A stretch of DNA of 64,000 bases, from the NCBI RefSeq assembly GCF_038396675.1, contig NC_088924.1, positions 25,632,001 to 25,696,000 on the forward strand. Direction: 5' to 3'. How positions within the stretch are numbered: position 1 is the first letter of the stretch; each line of letters starts with the position of its first letter. This document shows positions 24,249-36,188 of the stretch, one piece after another. Source of the stretch: Hydra vulgaris (taxonomy: Eukaryota > Cnidaria > Hydrozoa > Anthoathecata > Hydridae). Both the position numbers and the translations under genes were made by a program. Under the pieces are notes generated by a model. That model ran no database searches. It worked only from the letters and a program-made list of their open reading frames with translations, and had not been told where the DNA came from.

Positions 24249-25918
24249 TTAAATTGAGTCAAAATTACGTTGATGTCTGAGGGGGTAACTTTTTTTCTTT
24301 TTCTTATCTTTATCTTCTTTTTTTCTTTTACATTCTGATAAACTTTCAACTAGTTCATTTCTTGTTGGTGTGTCAGTCAATGCCAGAGACCTAGAACATT
24401 TTCTTTTTGCACTTTTTCTCTTTGCCACCGTTTCACCCACTTTTGGAAATGGCCTTATATCTTCTGCTGTCCAATGGTAGGCAGAAGTGCTGATTTGCTG
24501 TTTCTTTTCATTAATAACTTCAGATACAATACACAGTGATGTGGGGATTGTTTGTTTGTCGGAATTGTCATTTGCTGGAATTGGTCGATCAGATACATAA
24601 GAACATAAAAAGTCGACATCACTGAAAACATATGGATCGTACAGGAAAATGCCAGCTGCTTTAAAACCATTTTGAATGTTTTGGGAAGTAAAGGCTCTCG
24701 TATAAGCTATTCCTAAATTTTCAGAAATGTCATATATCGTCATAGGAGTATTTGGATGTGCCTTTAACCATGAATCACATGCTGAATTGTAAAACTTCTT
24801 CAATGGCCCAAATACTGATCTGTCAAGAGGTTGGAGTTTGTGGCTGCAATGGGGTGGCAATGTCAAGAGCACAACATTGCTTTCCTTAGCTTTATCCATC
24901 AGTTCAATCAATATATTAGTTTTGTGGTTGTCCATTATTAAAAGTAATGGATGATCCTTGCTAGGATGTCCATACTCCACAAAATGATCAAACTATTTCA
25001 AAAAAAATTTTTGTATTTATCAATCCACTAGGATTAGCATCACCTTTTGTACCTGTTGGTGCACCTTTAAGCATATGGCTACGAAAGTGGACACAAGGAA
25101 ATATCAAAAACGGTGGAATAAAATTTCCAAGGGCATTAATGCAACCCACCATTGTAACTAGGGTTCCCCTTTCAGCAGAAGTTACCTGTCCTACTTGCTT
25201 TACTCCTTTACCAGCAATCACTTTCACTGGCTTATGAACAGTTGCCAGACCTGTTTCATCAATATTGTAAATGCAATCAGCAGAAAAGTTATAGCGCTTC
25301 TGCACACTGTCAAGGTTTTTGAAGAAAGTATCTACATTTGTGCAATTGAAACTAGTTGTTCGACTGAGGCTGGTAGCTTCTGGCGTACGAATAGATAATT
25401 TTGTACGATTTAAGAATAAATAAAACCATTCAGTTCCAGCTGTTTCACTCTTTTTCCAGTTTTCTGGTATTTTAATGTCATTTTTAATTGCATATTGATA
25501 TGCAAGTTGCTTTGTTTCTCTAACATCAAGTCCATAATGCATATTAGATGCTTGACGAAGATATACTGAAAGTTCATCTTCTTGTGTCTTATTAAAAATA
25601 TATTTATGTTGTTCATCAGAGTATAAGTTACTGTAAGAAGTTTTTTTATTAGCCTTTTTTTTGCCGCTGTAAACTTGATTTTGAAATTGTATACTCTTGT
25701 GCAGCTGCTCGTAGTGATAAACTGCCAGATTCGACAGCCATCACAGATTCGACAGCCATCACAGGTTCGACAGCCATCACAGATTCGACAGCCATCACAG
25801 ATTCGATAGCCATCACAGATTCGACAGCCATCACAGATTCGACAGCCATCACAGCAGCTTTTATTGTATAAGCATCAGGCTTTAACCCACTTGTCACTCG
25901 TTTGTACTTTCTTGGCAT
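24249..25918 (-). pseudogene. pogo-like transposase (HTH + DDE_1), two frameshifts
   Basis: Start ATG at 25918 gives a helix-turn-helix region (psq/CENP-B-like: TIKAAVMAVES ... GSLSLRAAAQEYTISKSSLQ). It is expanded by seven tandem VMAVES units (25728-25853). A frameshift in an A8 run near 25663-25672 precedes the next block, LYSDEQHKYIFNKTQEDEL, and the frame 25542-24988. That frame carries the first catalytic motif YNIDETGLATV. A second shift near 24980 leads into the frame 24980-24249 with LLLIMDNHKTN (second Asp), LPPHCSHKLQPLDRSVFGPL (third Asp) and a basic, lysine-rich tail. All three catalytic Asp are intact, so this is a fairly young copy broken only by two small indels. It acts on the TIRs of its own element (23857-26794) in the family model. 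Confidence 0.88.
25728..25853. repeat. 18-bp coding minisatellite, 7 units
   Basis: The unit GATTCGACAGCCATCACA is repeated seven times with three point differences and encodes VMAVES on the minus strand (variants VMAVEP, VMAIES). As 18 is divisible by 3 it keeps the transposase frame. It lies inside the N-terminal helix-turn-helix. Confidence 0.97.
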
Positions 25919-26796
25919 CTGAAAAATTATTACTCATATTACTCACTCCATTATTAAAAAAAAATTATGCTCTTTTTAATTGCATTAACCAAAATCCAGA
26001 TTAGGCTATAAATTTTAAATTTATTTTAATGAAAATAAAATAGTATCACAACCCTATAAAACTTATAATGTGATTAAATTTAATAAGGCTAATAGTGAAG
26101 AACTTTATTTAAACTGAATTTAAAATACAAAAATGATTGGTATTAAAACAATACTTACTGTGAAAGATGTTTTCAGGACAAAGTAACAAAGAAATCCAAT
26201 ATAATTATTATTATTTTCTATGATAAAAAACACTTTACTATAAATTATAAGTTGGATTACTTTATAGTATTAAGTAAACATTGAAATCTTATCATAAACA
26301 TAAACATAATGTTCTGTTCACTTGCTTTTTTACAAAAATATTGATTACAAAAGTTAAAGTACAGTAAATAAAAAAAATGATAAAATTGAACAGTGTCCCA
26401 TTTCACCCCAATTCTCTTGTCCCAAGTCCATCACTACTAGGTGTGAGAAAACCTTTATTTTATATAGTTCTCGTAGCCATATGCTAATCATATTTCTTCA
26501 GTAGTTAAATAAAACAATAGTGAATAATTAAAAACCATAAACATAAAAATATATGCAAACAACACATAAATATTTAATATTAATGATGTCTTCAAAATCC
26601 AGGAAAATTGTTAGATTTTTATATATTCGCAAATAATCAGAAAAAAAAACTTCTGAAACTTAAAAAACACAATAATATGAAGAAGCTATTGCAAACTTAT
26701 AACATATATAAAAGAATTTTGCTTTATTAAATTTTTAACTGAGATATTGCTAAGTCCCATCTCACTCCATGTCCCATTTCACCCCGTTCTCCTCTA

Positions 26797-27660
26797 CGCT
26801 TTGGAAAATTGCAACTGCTGTACGTAAGGTTCCAACTGCGAAACAAGAACTTCTAATTGACTAGTGAACGAATCTTTCAATGTTTATATAAACATTAAGA
26901 GATTAAGAGATAGAGAGAAGGGACAATAATTATTGTCACAAAAGAAAAGGTGGCGACAAAAAAAATTAGACAATTTCAGAAGAGGCAAGCTGATAAAGTT
27001 TTAAGAACTGAAAAGTATCAGAAAATATCCAACACCTCTCCAAATAGTAACACTATATTTTCTTTATATCACAGCAGAAGTGCAACTGTCTTTTAAACCC
27101 TATAGGTGCTATAGGACTTTTTGGCTATGGTATACACTTAAAAGCTACTCGAAGCTATAAAAAATGATAACTTTGTTGGGACTTCTATACATGGAAACTT
27201 CAAAGGTGTTGATGCTCATGCTGAAAACATCACTCTGCTTCGCTCTACTCTATCTGGTCTTGAAAGGCTTATAACAATGTATAATGTTTACAACAACTGA
27301 AACGGCATAAAACTCAATGCCGTCAAAAAGGAACTTTTGCTCTCCGGAAAACAAAAAATAACTAATTGCAAAAACTCTAGACGACCATCTAATGAAAAAC
27401 TTAATCATCAGGGCTTCATTTGGAATACAGAAAAATCCATTTTTGCCTCACTAAATAGATCAAATATTAACAATAGGGTTTCAAATTTCCAAACAACAGT
27501 GCAAACTCTGATTCAATATATTATCCCATTAGCTCATCCGACTTCAATTATCCAATTATATAAATCTTTGGCAGTTCCAATTCTAACACGTGGTCTGAAA
27601 CTCTTTAAAAGTAGAGTGTTAACAATGTAAAGATTTGATAAAATCAGAAGAAATGCAGTA
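26797..27660 (+). pseudogene. LINE reverse transcriptase relic (continues 23430-23854)
   Basis: Readable pieces of a non-LTR reverse transcriptase follow the pogo-like insertion: VGTSIHGNFKGVDAHAENIT (YADD box lost), [49 protein letters not shown] and IIQLYKSLAVPILTRGLKLF. The order fits the palm-to-thumb part of RT. The endonuclease and front of the RT are absent, indicating an internal deletion. The same family gives the shorter fragment at 29930-30175. Confidence 0.65.
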
Positions 27661-28370
27661 AAGTTTTTAATGTCTCCAAGTATAGCAAAAGCTATATAAA
27701 CTATTTAAAGTTCGGGAGATATCGACTTCGGTTAAAGTTCGGGAGATAACAACGTACATGTAATAAAATGAAATAAACCTATTTATCCGTCCATTAAATA
27801 ATAAAGTAACTTTTAAAATCATTGATTCCCAGCTCAACAATTGTTCAGTAAAACATTCATTTTTATGACCGATCCAGAAACTAAATATGAAAAACTTAAT
27901 TCAGGTTAAGAAAAAAGTTAAAATTAATATTTCAGAAAATATAATTCCAAAAGATATTTATCAAATTCTACTACATGCAGTTCAATGTTGGAATGCAAAG
28001 CAACAGCGAACAGTTTTCAAAAATACACTTAAAGAAACATTCATTATAGATCTTTTTATTCTCTCACAGTATTTTAAATTATGTATTTTGACCGTGTAAA
28101 AGTGATCTACATAATTTGTAGATGTATATCATTTTATTTTATCAGGTTATACAACTGTTTGGTAGATATCATTAACTATTTTGAATTATATAGCATTTTA
28201 GGCGTAATCGTAGATATAATCTTAATTGTTGATTTAATCTTCTTAGTCTTTCGCATTATTGAAGATGTCACAAGCTGAAAGCTTATTTTGTTACTTTGCA
28301 TTAAACTTATTCAATCAAGATTATATCCGTTTTAAATATGGAGCCTAAATAGACACTGCACACTTAAGAG
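27661..28370. other. LINE tail and non-coding stretch
   Basis: Probably decayed 3' part of the preceding LINE; no motif is readable. A tandem-like word TTCGGGAGATA occurs twice near 27710-27748. Confidence 0.35.
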
Positions 28371-28556
28371 CAGCCGGGGCGAAGTGCTTAGAGTTCTAGC
28401 TCAGAAATAAGAGTTTCGTGGTGCGACGCCGGCTCTAGCCCAATCAGCGACATTGGTAAGAAAAGAGGCGTGACCTTCCTGATTAAATGCTCTTCCGCGG
28501 TATTCTGTGATAAGACCCATAAGTCTTCTTGAGGAACTTAATAACTTAAAAAATAA
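28371..28556 (+). repeat. tRNA-derived SINE
   Basis: The head resembles a tRNA: GGGGCGAAGTGCTTAGAGTT as decayed A box region, CTCAGAA as anticodon-loop-like word, and TTTCGTGGTGCGACGCC as degenerate B box region. A non-tRNA body and a tail ending TTGAGGAACTTAATAACTTA with A-rich end follow. It is GC-rich compared with its surroundings. The tail resembles that of the SINE at 30484-30732. Confidence 0.6.
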
Positions 28557-29204
28557 GGATTGGTTTTATAGACAATTTATATAACTTATAAGCCATATTT
28601 TCATGAATGAAAAGTGATTGTCTTTTTTAGCATACTAAGAGTTTGTAAGGGTTTCCAACAACTGTTTCAATATGTTAATAATTTCCAGAGTGGATTTTAG
28701 AATTTAAGGAAAAATTTTTTTGAAAAAAAGATTTATAAGATTTATAAGTTCTTTAAGAAATAGAGAAACCCAAGTTGTCATTTTAAATGCATTCAGATTT
28801 AATATCACTTTTATTTAAAAATAGATTTGAACTGAGAGTTCAGAAGATCGACTATATTAGAAAGAACTTCAATAATTCTGCTTAGAGTATCTCTGAAAGA
28901 ACAAACTTTTTATTATAATAAACTATCTTTGATTTTTAGTTGCTTGAGAATATGTTTGTAGACGAGTTTTGGGTTGTTCTAGGATTTTAATATTATTTCA
29001 TTTTCATGTGCTCTTTTTGCTATAAATATTTTAATTTTTACGAAGCGATTAAGCGATTGTAATTTATTTTAAGTTTAATAAAGTTTACTAAAATTTATAA
29101 AAGAAAAATAAAACAATTTTTATTTTAAATCTGAAAGACTCACTGTCGACAATTGATTGGGGTAAAGTATATCAAAAATGCAACCTTGGAAACTTTTTAA
29201 ACCT
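28557..29204. other. Non-coding AT-rich stretch
   Basis: Nothing recognised on either strand. Confidence 0.4.
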
Positions 29205-29249
29205 TTTTAAAAGAGTTATCTCAACCTTGTTGAGATAACTCTTTTAAAA
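29205..29249. repeat. Perfect palindrome, 21-bp arms, 3-nt loop
   Basis: Arms 29205-29225 and 29229-29249, loop CTT. The word ATATCAAAAATG/C occurs just outside on both sides in direct orientation. Confidence 0.95.
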
Positions 29250-29289
29250 CCTATATCAAAAATCAAAATAGCAGTTTAAATTCCAATAA

Positions 29290-29915
29290 CATTCAAATCC
29301 TATACAGGACTTTTTAAAACAAGCGTTGAACTTAAAAAACTAAACAGTTGGCATAAATCTAATAAATTATCATTAAACACAGAAAGAACTAATATATACC
29401 ACTCACTTTACCTTCACTAAAATTAGAAAATAATGAAATCGAGAGAACAAGCAACAAATTTTCTTGTATACTTATTGATGAGAACATTTTCACAAAAAGC
29501 GCACATAAATATGTTAAATAAAAAGATATAAAAAAAAATTGGTATACTATAAAAAACTAGTCCATTGCTTTCCCAAAAAAATTTAAAGCTTCTTTATTTC
29601 TCTTTTTATACAAAGCTATTATATATATGCTAACGTTGCATTGGCGAGTACTCATAAATTCAAATTAGTCACGCTTTATTGCAATCAAAAGCATATTGCT
29701 AGAATAGTTTATTATAAAGAGAAATTCTCACAGAAGAAAACTCTAAATTACTATTTTTAAAAAAATCTCTTGCGTTTCTTTATTTCATATTGCGGTTCTT
29801 ATCTGTATAAAAAAATATTATCCAAAAGTATTATATTTACAAAATCAAATAACATAAACTCTCTTAAAGTATTATTATCAAAATCTCATCTTAAATGCAG
29901 ATAAACACAGATAGA
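29290..29915 (+). pseudogene. CR1-like LINE reverse transcriptase C-terminal relic
   Basis: Pieces in order: LKKLNSWHKSNKLSLNTERT, then KEIERT-like and CILIDENIFTKSAHKYVK segments, then YANVALASTHKFKLVTLYCN and QKHIARIVYYKEKFS. These match, block by block, the C-terminal RT region of the LINE at 39395-43560 (KVNNWFKANKLSLNLAEKT; FISYANISWASTQAAK). Many stops are present. Confidence 0.6.
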
Positions 29916-29929
29916 TAAACCTAACTCTC

Positions 29930-30175
29930 CAAATAGTCAACAGAATATTTTCCTTATACCATAACAGCAGTGCAAGCATTGAACGAGACAAGGGTCGATT
30001 CTAAAACCCTACTTATATAACATATAGACTGAAAAACTACACATAACTGTAAAAAAGGACAACGTTGGTACTGCTATATATGAAAACTTTACCGGTGTCA
30101 TTACTTATGCTTATGACATCATTCTTCTCAGCTCTATTTTATCAGGTCTAGAAAGACTTATTACAACGTGCCATA
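29930..30175 (+). pseudogene. LINE reverse transcriptase fragment
   Basis: Segments [33 protein letters not shown] (YADD box read as AYDI) parallel 27160-27280, so this is another copy of the same LINE family. It stops abruptly just before the (TA)n tract. Confidence 0.6.
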
Positions 30176-30258
30176 TGTACGAGGACCTTTTTTTTTTTTT
30201 AGACCAAAAAATATTTATGGCATTTTTGCTACAGTCAATAAAAATCCTGGATCCGCCC

Positions 30259-30943
<685 letters not shown>

Positions 30944-30945
<2 letters not shown>

Positions 30946-31217
30946 CTTGAAAAACAGTTCTATAGAATTTCTATAAACTTTTGAAACATATAATCTAAAG
31001 AAATTTTATAGAATTCTATAAAAGTTTTATAGAACCACAGTTAATTTCTATAGAAATTTTTACAGAACTTTTTTTCCTACCCTTTTTTCTATAGAAAAAA
31101 AAAATTTATAGCAATTTCTCTAGAAATTAATTGACATTCTATAGAAAATCTATAGAATTATTATAGGCCATATCTTTCAAAAGTTTATAGAAAATCTATA
31201 GAACTTTTTTTCCTTGG
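30944..31217. mobile_element. MITE with 47-bp TIRs built from TTCTATAGAA words
   Basis: Left end CCCTTGAAAAACAGTTCTAT and right end (reverse complement) CCAAGGAAAAAAAGTTCTAT continue as near-identical inverted repeats through ATAAACTTTTGAAA. The flanks are TATA on both sides, consistent with TA target duplication within (TA)n. Inside, the palindromic word TCTATAGAA or close variants recurs at least eight times. There is no coding capacity. Confidence 0.85.
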
Positions 31218-32519
31218 TATATAAAAAAAGATGGTATATATAGAAGAACAAATTGGAAAATTCTGTCTTCATTTATTAAGTTTAGTTATACGTATATAAA
31301 CTACATTTTTAATATAGTAAATCATGTACCAACATATTTATGTTTATCCCAATAAAATGTTTGTTTAAGATAAGGATAAACAAATTCTTTGCATTTTTTA
31401 AAAATTTTCTTGATCTCTTTTATTTTAAGCTATCTAAACTAAAAGTAAACTGAAGTAAACAAAAAATTATTCTTCCATTTTGTTCGGATTAGGTTAATAA
31501 CCCAAGGATCATACTTTTTCTTTGTTTTATTAATCTTCAGGATAAAATATTTGCAAACAGTACAATTGTTAGAAACTAATAACTGAACATTTGATCTGCA
31601 GTTTTATGTAGCAATGTAACAATCTAATTAATTGATGCAACAAAGTTTAATATTAAATTGAAACCACCTTTGTTGTAACTGAACAATTGAGATTTACTTT
31701 CGAGAAACAATCCTGAAACTAAGATTCTTTAAGTGATACTAAATAGTGTGTCCAACATATTATTTGAGGAACTATAAGATGTCTGGAAGTAGGAAATAAG
31801 ATATGTTGTATAAAGAGACTGTTTTGGTGAATATTTCAGAAATACTTCTAGTATTTTCAGTAAAAGAAATTACACGTGCATGACCAACTATATATATTTA
31901 ATTCTATTCAATAACTTGGTAATATTAATATCAAGTTATTAAATAGAATTAAACTTCCTACAGTAGCACAACTTTTAAAAATATTAGTAAGATCCTTAAA
32001 AAACCAACCTAGACAGATCACTTTGATTAATTTAATAACGATTTAATGAAAACTTATTTTTTTCAACAGCAGCTATCTAAAGAACTCAGGTAAAAACAAT
32101 TTTTTAAATATTTTTTACTCTTTTTAATTAATATAGCCGATCTTAATTTTAAGTATTATAGCTGATCTTAATTTTAGATAAACTTTATTTTAAATAGAAC
32201 ATTAACTAAACGAAAAAATTGCATGCAAGCAATCAGGAAAAAGCACTTCAGTTTAAATGTTTTATTTTATTTTAAATTCCAGTAACTGATGGTACCCTTG
32301 AAAATTTGTTTATATTAGATTTTTAAGAGTTTTATATTAAGAAAGAAAGTTTTTGAGCAAAGAAAAGTTTCCCTATTATTAAGTGTGCAAATAATGAGGA
32401 GTTTGTTGCTTATTGAGATTAAAGAAGAAAACCTAAGTGATCAAACTCGGTATTGATAGAGGAAGATCATACAAATTCTAATTCTTGCTTCTGTTAGTAA
32501 TATTTTCTACTTCTCGCTA
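31218..32519. other. Non-coding stretch
   Basis: No gene was recognised. It contains a palindrome at 31897-31953 (22-bp arms, one mismatch, 13-nt loop). Confidence 0.45.
31897..31953. repeat. Palindrome, 22-bp arms, 13-nt loop
   Basis: Arms 31897-31918 and 31932-31953 pair with a single mismatch. Confidence 0.9.
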
Positions 32520-33560
32520 TGTGTTACCCTTCTGATTTTCACAATTGAAAACATTCTCCAAAGCAGTGAGAACTTTTAAAAAGACATTAAAGCAGTATTA
32601 GCTGCGACAGCATGTGCTTTCCAACAAGTATCTGAAAACAATGTTAGTACTTTTTGACTACGACGACATTCTTAAAGAATTTTCTAACGACCTGATGTAA
32701 AGACGTATAGAACAACTATATTATGTAGAAAAAGTTAACTGCCACATCATAACAATTAACTGCACTAAGTCAACGAAATTTAAAGAAAATAAAAGGCTGC
32801 ACAAGAAAAATATATGGCGAATTTATTTTTTTCCATAAACTTTTGATGCATTACTTTGTAACGTCCTGACATATTAGTTATATTGTCTTAAGACCCTTGC
32901 ACTAAAATTTGTTTTGCAGACATCACACCAGTATTTCAAAACCTAATTAGACATGACTTTCCCAATGTTCTTTTAGTTTTAAGAATGTTATTTCAGTTTT
33001 AAGAATGCTGGAAATCCTTCTATTGGTTGACCATCCTTAATGTACCGCACAAAAACAGATAACAGGTCCGCATATGACAGATTTATTGTTGACGCAACAG
33101 AACGACTAAAGTACCCAAAGGAATTTACTCCGTTAGCAATGCTTGAATAAATATTTTCACCCATTAGCTCGATAATTTTCTCAAACTAGGCTTATAAGTT
33201 CCAAAATACCCAAGCAATTCCCATTTTTTCCCCATTGATTCCCGTAGTATAGAGATTAACCAAACTTCTCCTCGATACCACGTAAAGCAAGTCCACGTTT
33301 AGCTAGTGTCCAAATGACAGCAATGACTCGCTCCAAAATATGTTTCTAATACTCACACTTCTCCTTTATCTTTATATCAAATGCGTGCTGTAATTCTTGA
33401 CTTATTCTGGTGGTGAGTTATGCTAGCAAGCAGTCTTGTTGAAGCTGTCTTTTTTTGTGATCAATGTCATTTAATCCACCCTCAACAAACTGAGAAGGAG
33501 TAGTTTTAGGAGCAAAAGTTTTACAAGCAAAGCAGTATAAAGTCTCTCTACAATAAGGTT
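32520..33560 (-). pseudogene. hAT/ZMYM1-like transposase relic
   Basis: On the minus strand the pieces run in the order of ZMYM1-like hAT proteins: RETLYCFACKTFAPK and FVEGGLNDIDHKK (TTF-type zinc finger region, 33550-33460), HAFDIKIKEKCEY and HILERVIAVIWTLAKRGLAL then RG (33390-33290), SVASTINLSYADLLSVFVRY then IKDGQPIEGFP (33100-33010), NMSGRYKVMHQKFMEKNKFA then IYFSCAAF (32860-32780). Frames shift between blocks and there are stops, so it is inactive. The N- and C-terminal limits are approximate and no TIRs were found. Confidence 0.6.
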
Positions 33561-33569
33561 TAACTAATA

Positions 33570-33700
33570 CCAACACAGAATGGACAGAGGGTATTAATGC
33601 CTATCTTGAGAAATTGTTAGAACATAAATGCTATTGGGTAACTTGCATGAAACATACAACTCAAGCTAAGGCATTTAATTACATCAATTGATTGTTTAAC
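33570..33700 (+). pseudogene. Unidentified short coding-like fragment
   Basis: A frame reads EWTEGINAYLEKLLEHKCYW and continues VTCMKHTTQAKAFNYIN before a stop. The composition looks protein-like, with clustered aromatic and charged residues, but the fragment is too short to name. It could be part of a transposon-related protein. Confidence 0.25.
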
Positions 33701-35569
33701 GAATAGCAAGAATTGTTTTACTAGGAACTCTCAAAACTTAATGAGAATGGCATAAAAAAGGGATAGATGCTTATACTAGTTATAGATATGTAAATGCTAT
33801 CAAGTTAAGAACTTTCTACGTATCTTGCAAACCTAAAACATGGATCACTACCTAATGCTTGTTGGCTTACAACAGGTATATCTTTGATGTTTTTGTGAAC
33901 AAATTACAACCTTATATAAAGTGAGCTGAAGATTGTAAAGATATTAAACGAGTTTGTGTAAAAATGTATTTAAAATTTTACTTAGTAATTTCTACCAAAC
34001 ATATTCTTGAGGACAGACCAAGGCAGATTTTGCTTAAACTTAAAATTCTTAAGACACTCCAAGTCAATGTTGTGGAATATATATACACCGCATATACAAT
34101 ACGGAACTTGGTACAACCATAGTGACATAAACCACTTGGTACAACCATAGTAACAGTGAGTGTATTCTGATTCAACTATCTCTAATGAAATTGAAAGAAA
34201 GTTTGATGTTGATAAAATTTTACAGTGAGTAGTTTCTTGAAATAATGTAGCTAGAAAATAAAAGAAAACAGTCTGTTTTGTATTGTAATTTTTTTTGTGG
34301 TAACTTTTCATACTTTCTTAAACATACCAATATTGTAAACAATAAAATATTGTATACAAACATATTTTAATGTTTATACTAGTTAATAGTTGAATTTGTT
34401 GCTTTTAAAAAAAGGTACCAGTCATTAGGTTTTCAAATTTATTCAGGCGTTCAAAACTTAAATCCTTAAAACTTAGAACCACTTCAAATGAGTTAAAAGT
34501 TAGTACATTTTAAACAAAATATTTTACAATATAATAAATAAATTTTTTGATGAAATTACAAATCTATTAGCAAATTAAACAAAATGAGATGGAGTAGTAT
34601 ATGTTGATAAAAAAACCTATTCCCCGTTATTATGGATAATGTCGTCAAAATTCATTGTTCGAAGGTGGGGGAGAGAGAAGAAAAAGGGAGGGTGTTCCCA
34701 GGCTCTAATCATTGAGATAGTTTAATCCGTTTTTAACACAACCTTTTTTTGGCATAAGTATAAAAATAAAATAATTGGGAATTTACACTTTCTAAAAAAA
34801 TAAAAAAATGTTATAAAAAATGATATTCTACTTAACTTAAAGAGTCAATTGTACTACCAAAGCATTTTCAAATTAAAAAACACGAAAAAGAAATTCAAAC
34901 TAAAACCTAATTTTACATAGAAATACGAGAGCAATAGCATTTTTTTATTGTGGTTTCCTGAAATAATACGTATTTTGTATTGGTATGTGCGGTAATGCTA
35001 CGTTAGCCATGTAAGCTACACATAATCAATCTGGTTTAGGGTCTGTTTGCATTCTTATATGGAATCTTTTACTTAGTTGTAAAAACATTTGGCCCTCCTA
35101 TTATGGACGATAAGCTCTGCTATTGTGACTTTTTTCCCATTGTCATTAAGGAAAAGACTTTTTATTTTCAATTTAAGCTCTACACAAGTCACCTATGTGT
35201 CTTGCGCAGATTTTTTAAAACTTAACGAGTAATTTTCTTTGAAGTATTTATACGACAAAAATTTATTCTCCTCTTCTCACTGCAAAGTGTAGAGCTCTAC
35301 AAAGAAAATCTTTCTGTTGGTTTATAAACATCTTGATTATTACGTGAATTTTAAGTTAGCTGGTAAGTATTCTTTATCTCTTCCAATATAGTGATCAGTT
35401 TCGGTAGGATATTGTTGAATATGAGTTTAGGCCTATCTACTAGTGTAAGTCATTATATCTAAGTTTATAGACACATAAGCTAGGTTTTTACTATAATTCT
35501 TAGGGCTATGAATTAATTAGAAAATTAGACAACTTACTGGTAACATGAACATATTAGTAACTCTTAAAA
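33701..35569. other. Non-coding stretch
   Basis: No gene was recognised. A 23-bp direct repeat (CTTGGTACAACCATAGT word) occurs twice at about 34109-34152. The words ATTATGGATAAT near 34630 and ATTATGGACGAT near 35100 are similar but not explained. Confidence 0.4.
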
Positions 35570-35790
35570 TTTTTTTTTTTAAGTAATAGTATATATTTTG
35601 CTGTTTAATAAAATATGTTACGTAAGAGTTTCACGTAAAAAAAATAAATAAATAAGACAATTTTAAAAACAGATGGGGACTTAAAGAAGATATGAGTGAT
35701 GAAATACCATCTTAATCTTTTCATAGAGCTCCTTAAAAAAATATTGTCAAAACGTTCTAATAAGATGTAGAATTTCCAATTTAAATACGT
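35570..35790 (-). repeat. 5'-truncated LINE 3' tail
   Basis: The arrangement T-run, AT-rich spacer, ACAGATGGGGACTTAAAGAA, then AATCTTTTCATAGAGCTCCT is repeated at 39395-39570, where it is the 3' end of the LINE on the minus strand. The T-run is the poly(A) of a minus-strand insertion. Confidence 0.6.
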
Positions 35791-36040
35791 ATTTTAACTA
35801 CATAGGTTAATATATGTATTTAAATTAAAACCTTTTTTTTTTTCATTCACTTTAGTCTTCTTTATTACATTCCTTTTATAACTGCTTCTATTGGTTACTC
35901 CATTTTTTCTTCTCTTTATATGAAATGCTATTAATTTAGGTTATCTTATTAGAGGAAGTATCTAATTAAATAAACATTAAATATCAGTTAAACTATTTTT
36001 TGCAGTTATTGACACATTAATTTGAAAGTGTTTTCCATTA

Positions 36041-36188
36041 GGTCGGATAAATAAAAGAAAACAATTGCTTTTACTCAGTAATTGGTCAGCTTTACGTGAA
36101 TAAAAATTTGTGCAAAACTGCTGTAGTATTCACGTAAAACTGATCAATTACTGAGTAAAAGCAATTGCTTTTTTTTATTCACCCAGCC
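36041..36188. mobile_element. 148-bp foldback MITE with TA duplication
   Basis: Almost the whole element is an inverted repeat: about 62-bp arms, roughly 54 matching positions, around a 24-bp centre. The ends are GGTCGG / CAGCC-type with TA on both sides (36039-36040 and 36189-36190). The arms include AGCAATTGCTTTTACTCAGT. Relatives: 23166-23219 and 18307-18318. Confidence 0.9.

Larger units (their letters stand above)
23857..26794. mobile_element. Complete pogo-like DNA transposon, TA target duplication
   Basis: Left end GGGGAGAACAGAGTGAGATA at 23857 pairs with right end TTTCACCCCGTTCTCCTC at 26777-26794, and both are bordered by TA (23855-23856 and 26795-26796). The inverted repeats are about 26 bp with four mismatches. 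Extra copies of the inner box GGGGTGAAATGGGACA occur near both ends: 24042-24057 (inverted), 24063-24078 and 24084-24099 on the left, and 26394-26409 and 26770-26785 on the right. The element carries one transposase gene on the minus strand and sits inside a LINE ORF1 relic. Length 2.94 kb fits intact pogo/Tigger elements. Confidence 0.88.

Noticed and set aside
34630..35115. Similar words ATTATGGATAAT and ATTATGGACGAT as possible element ends
   Set aside because: They are in direct orientation and too short; no flanking duplication supports an element.
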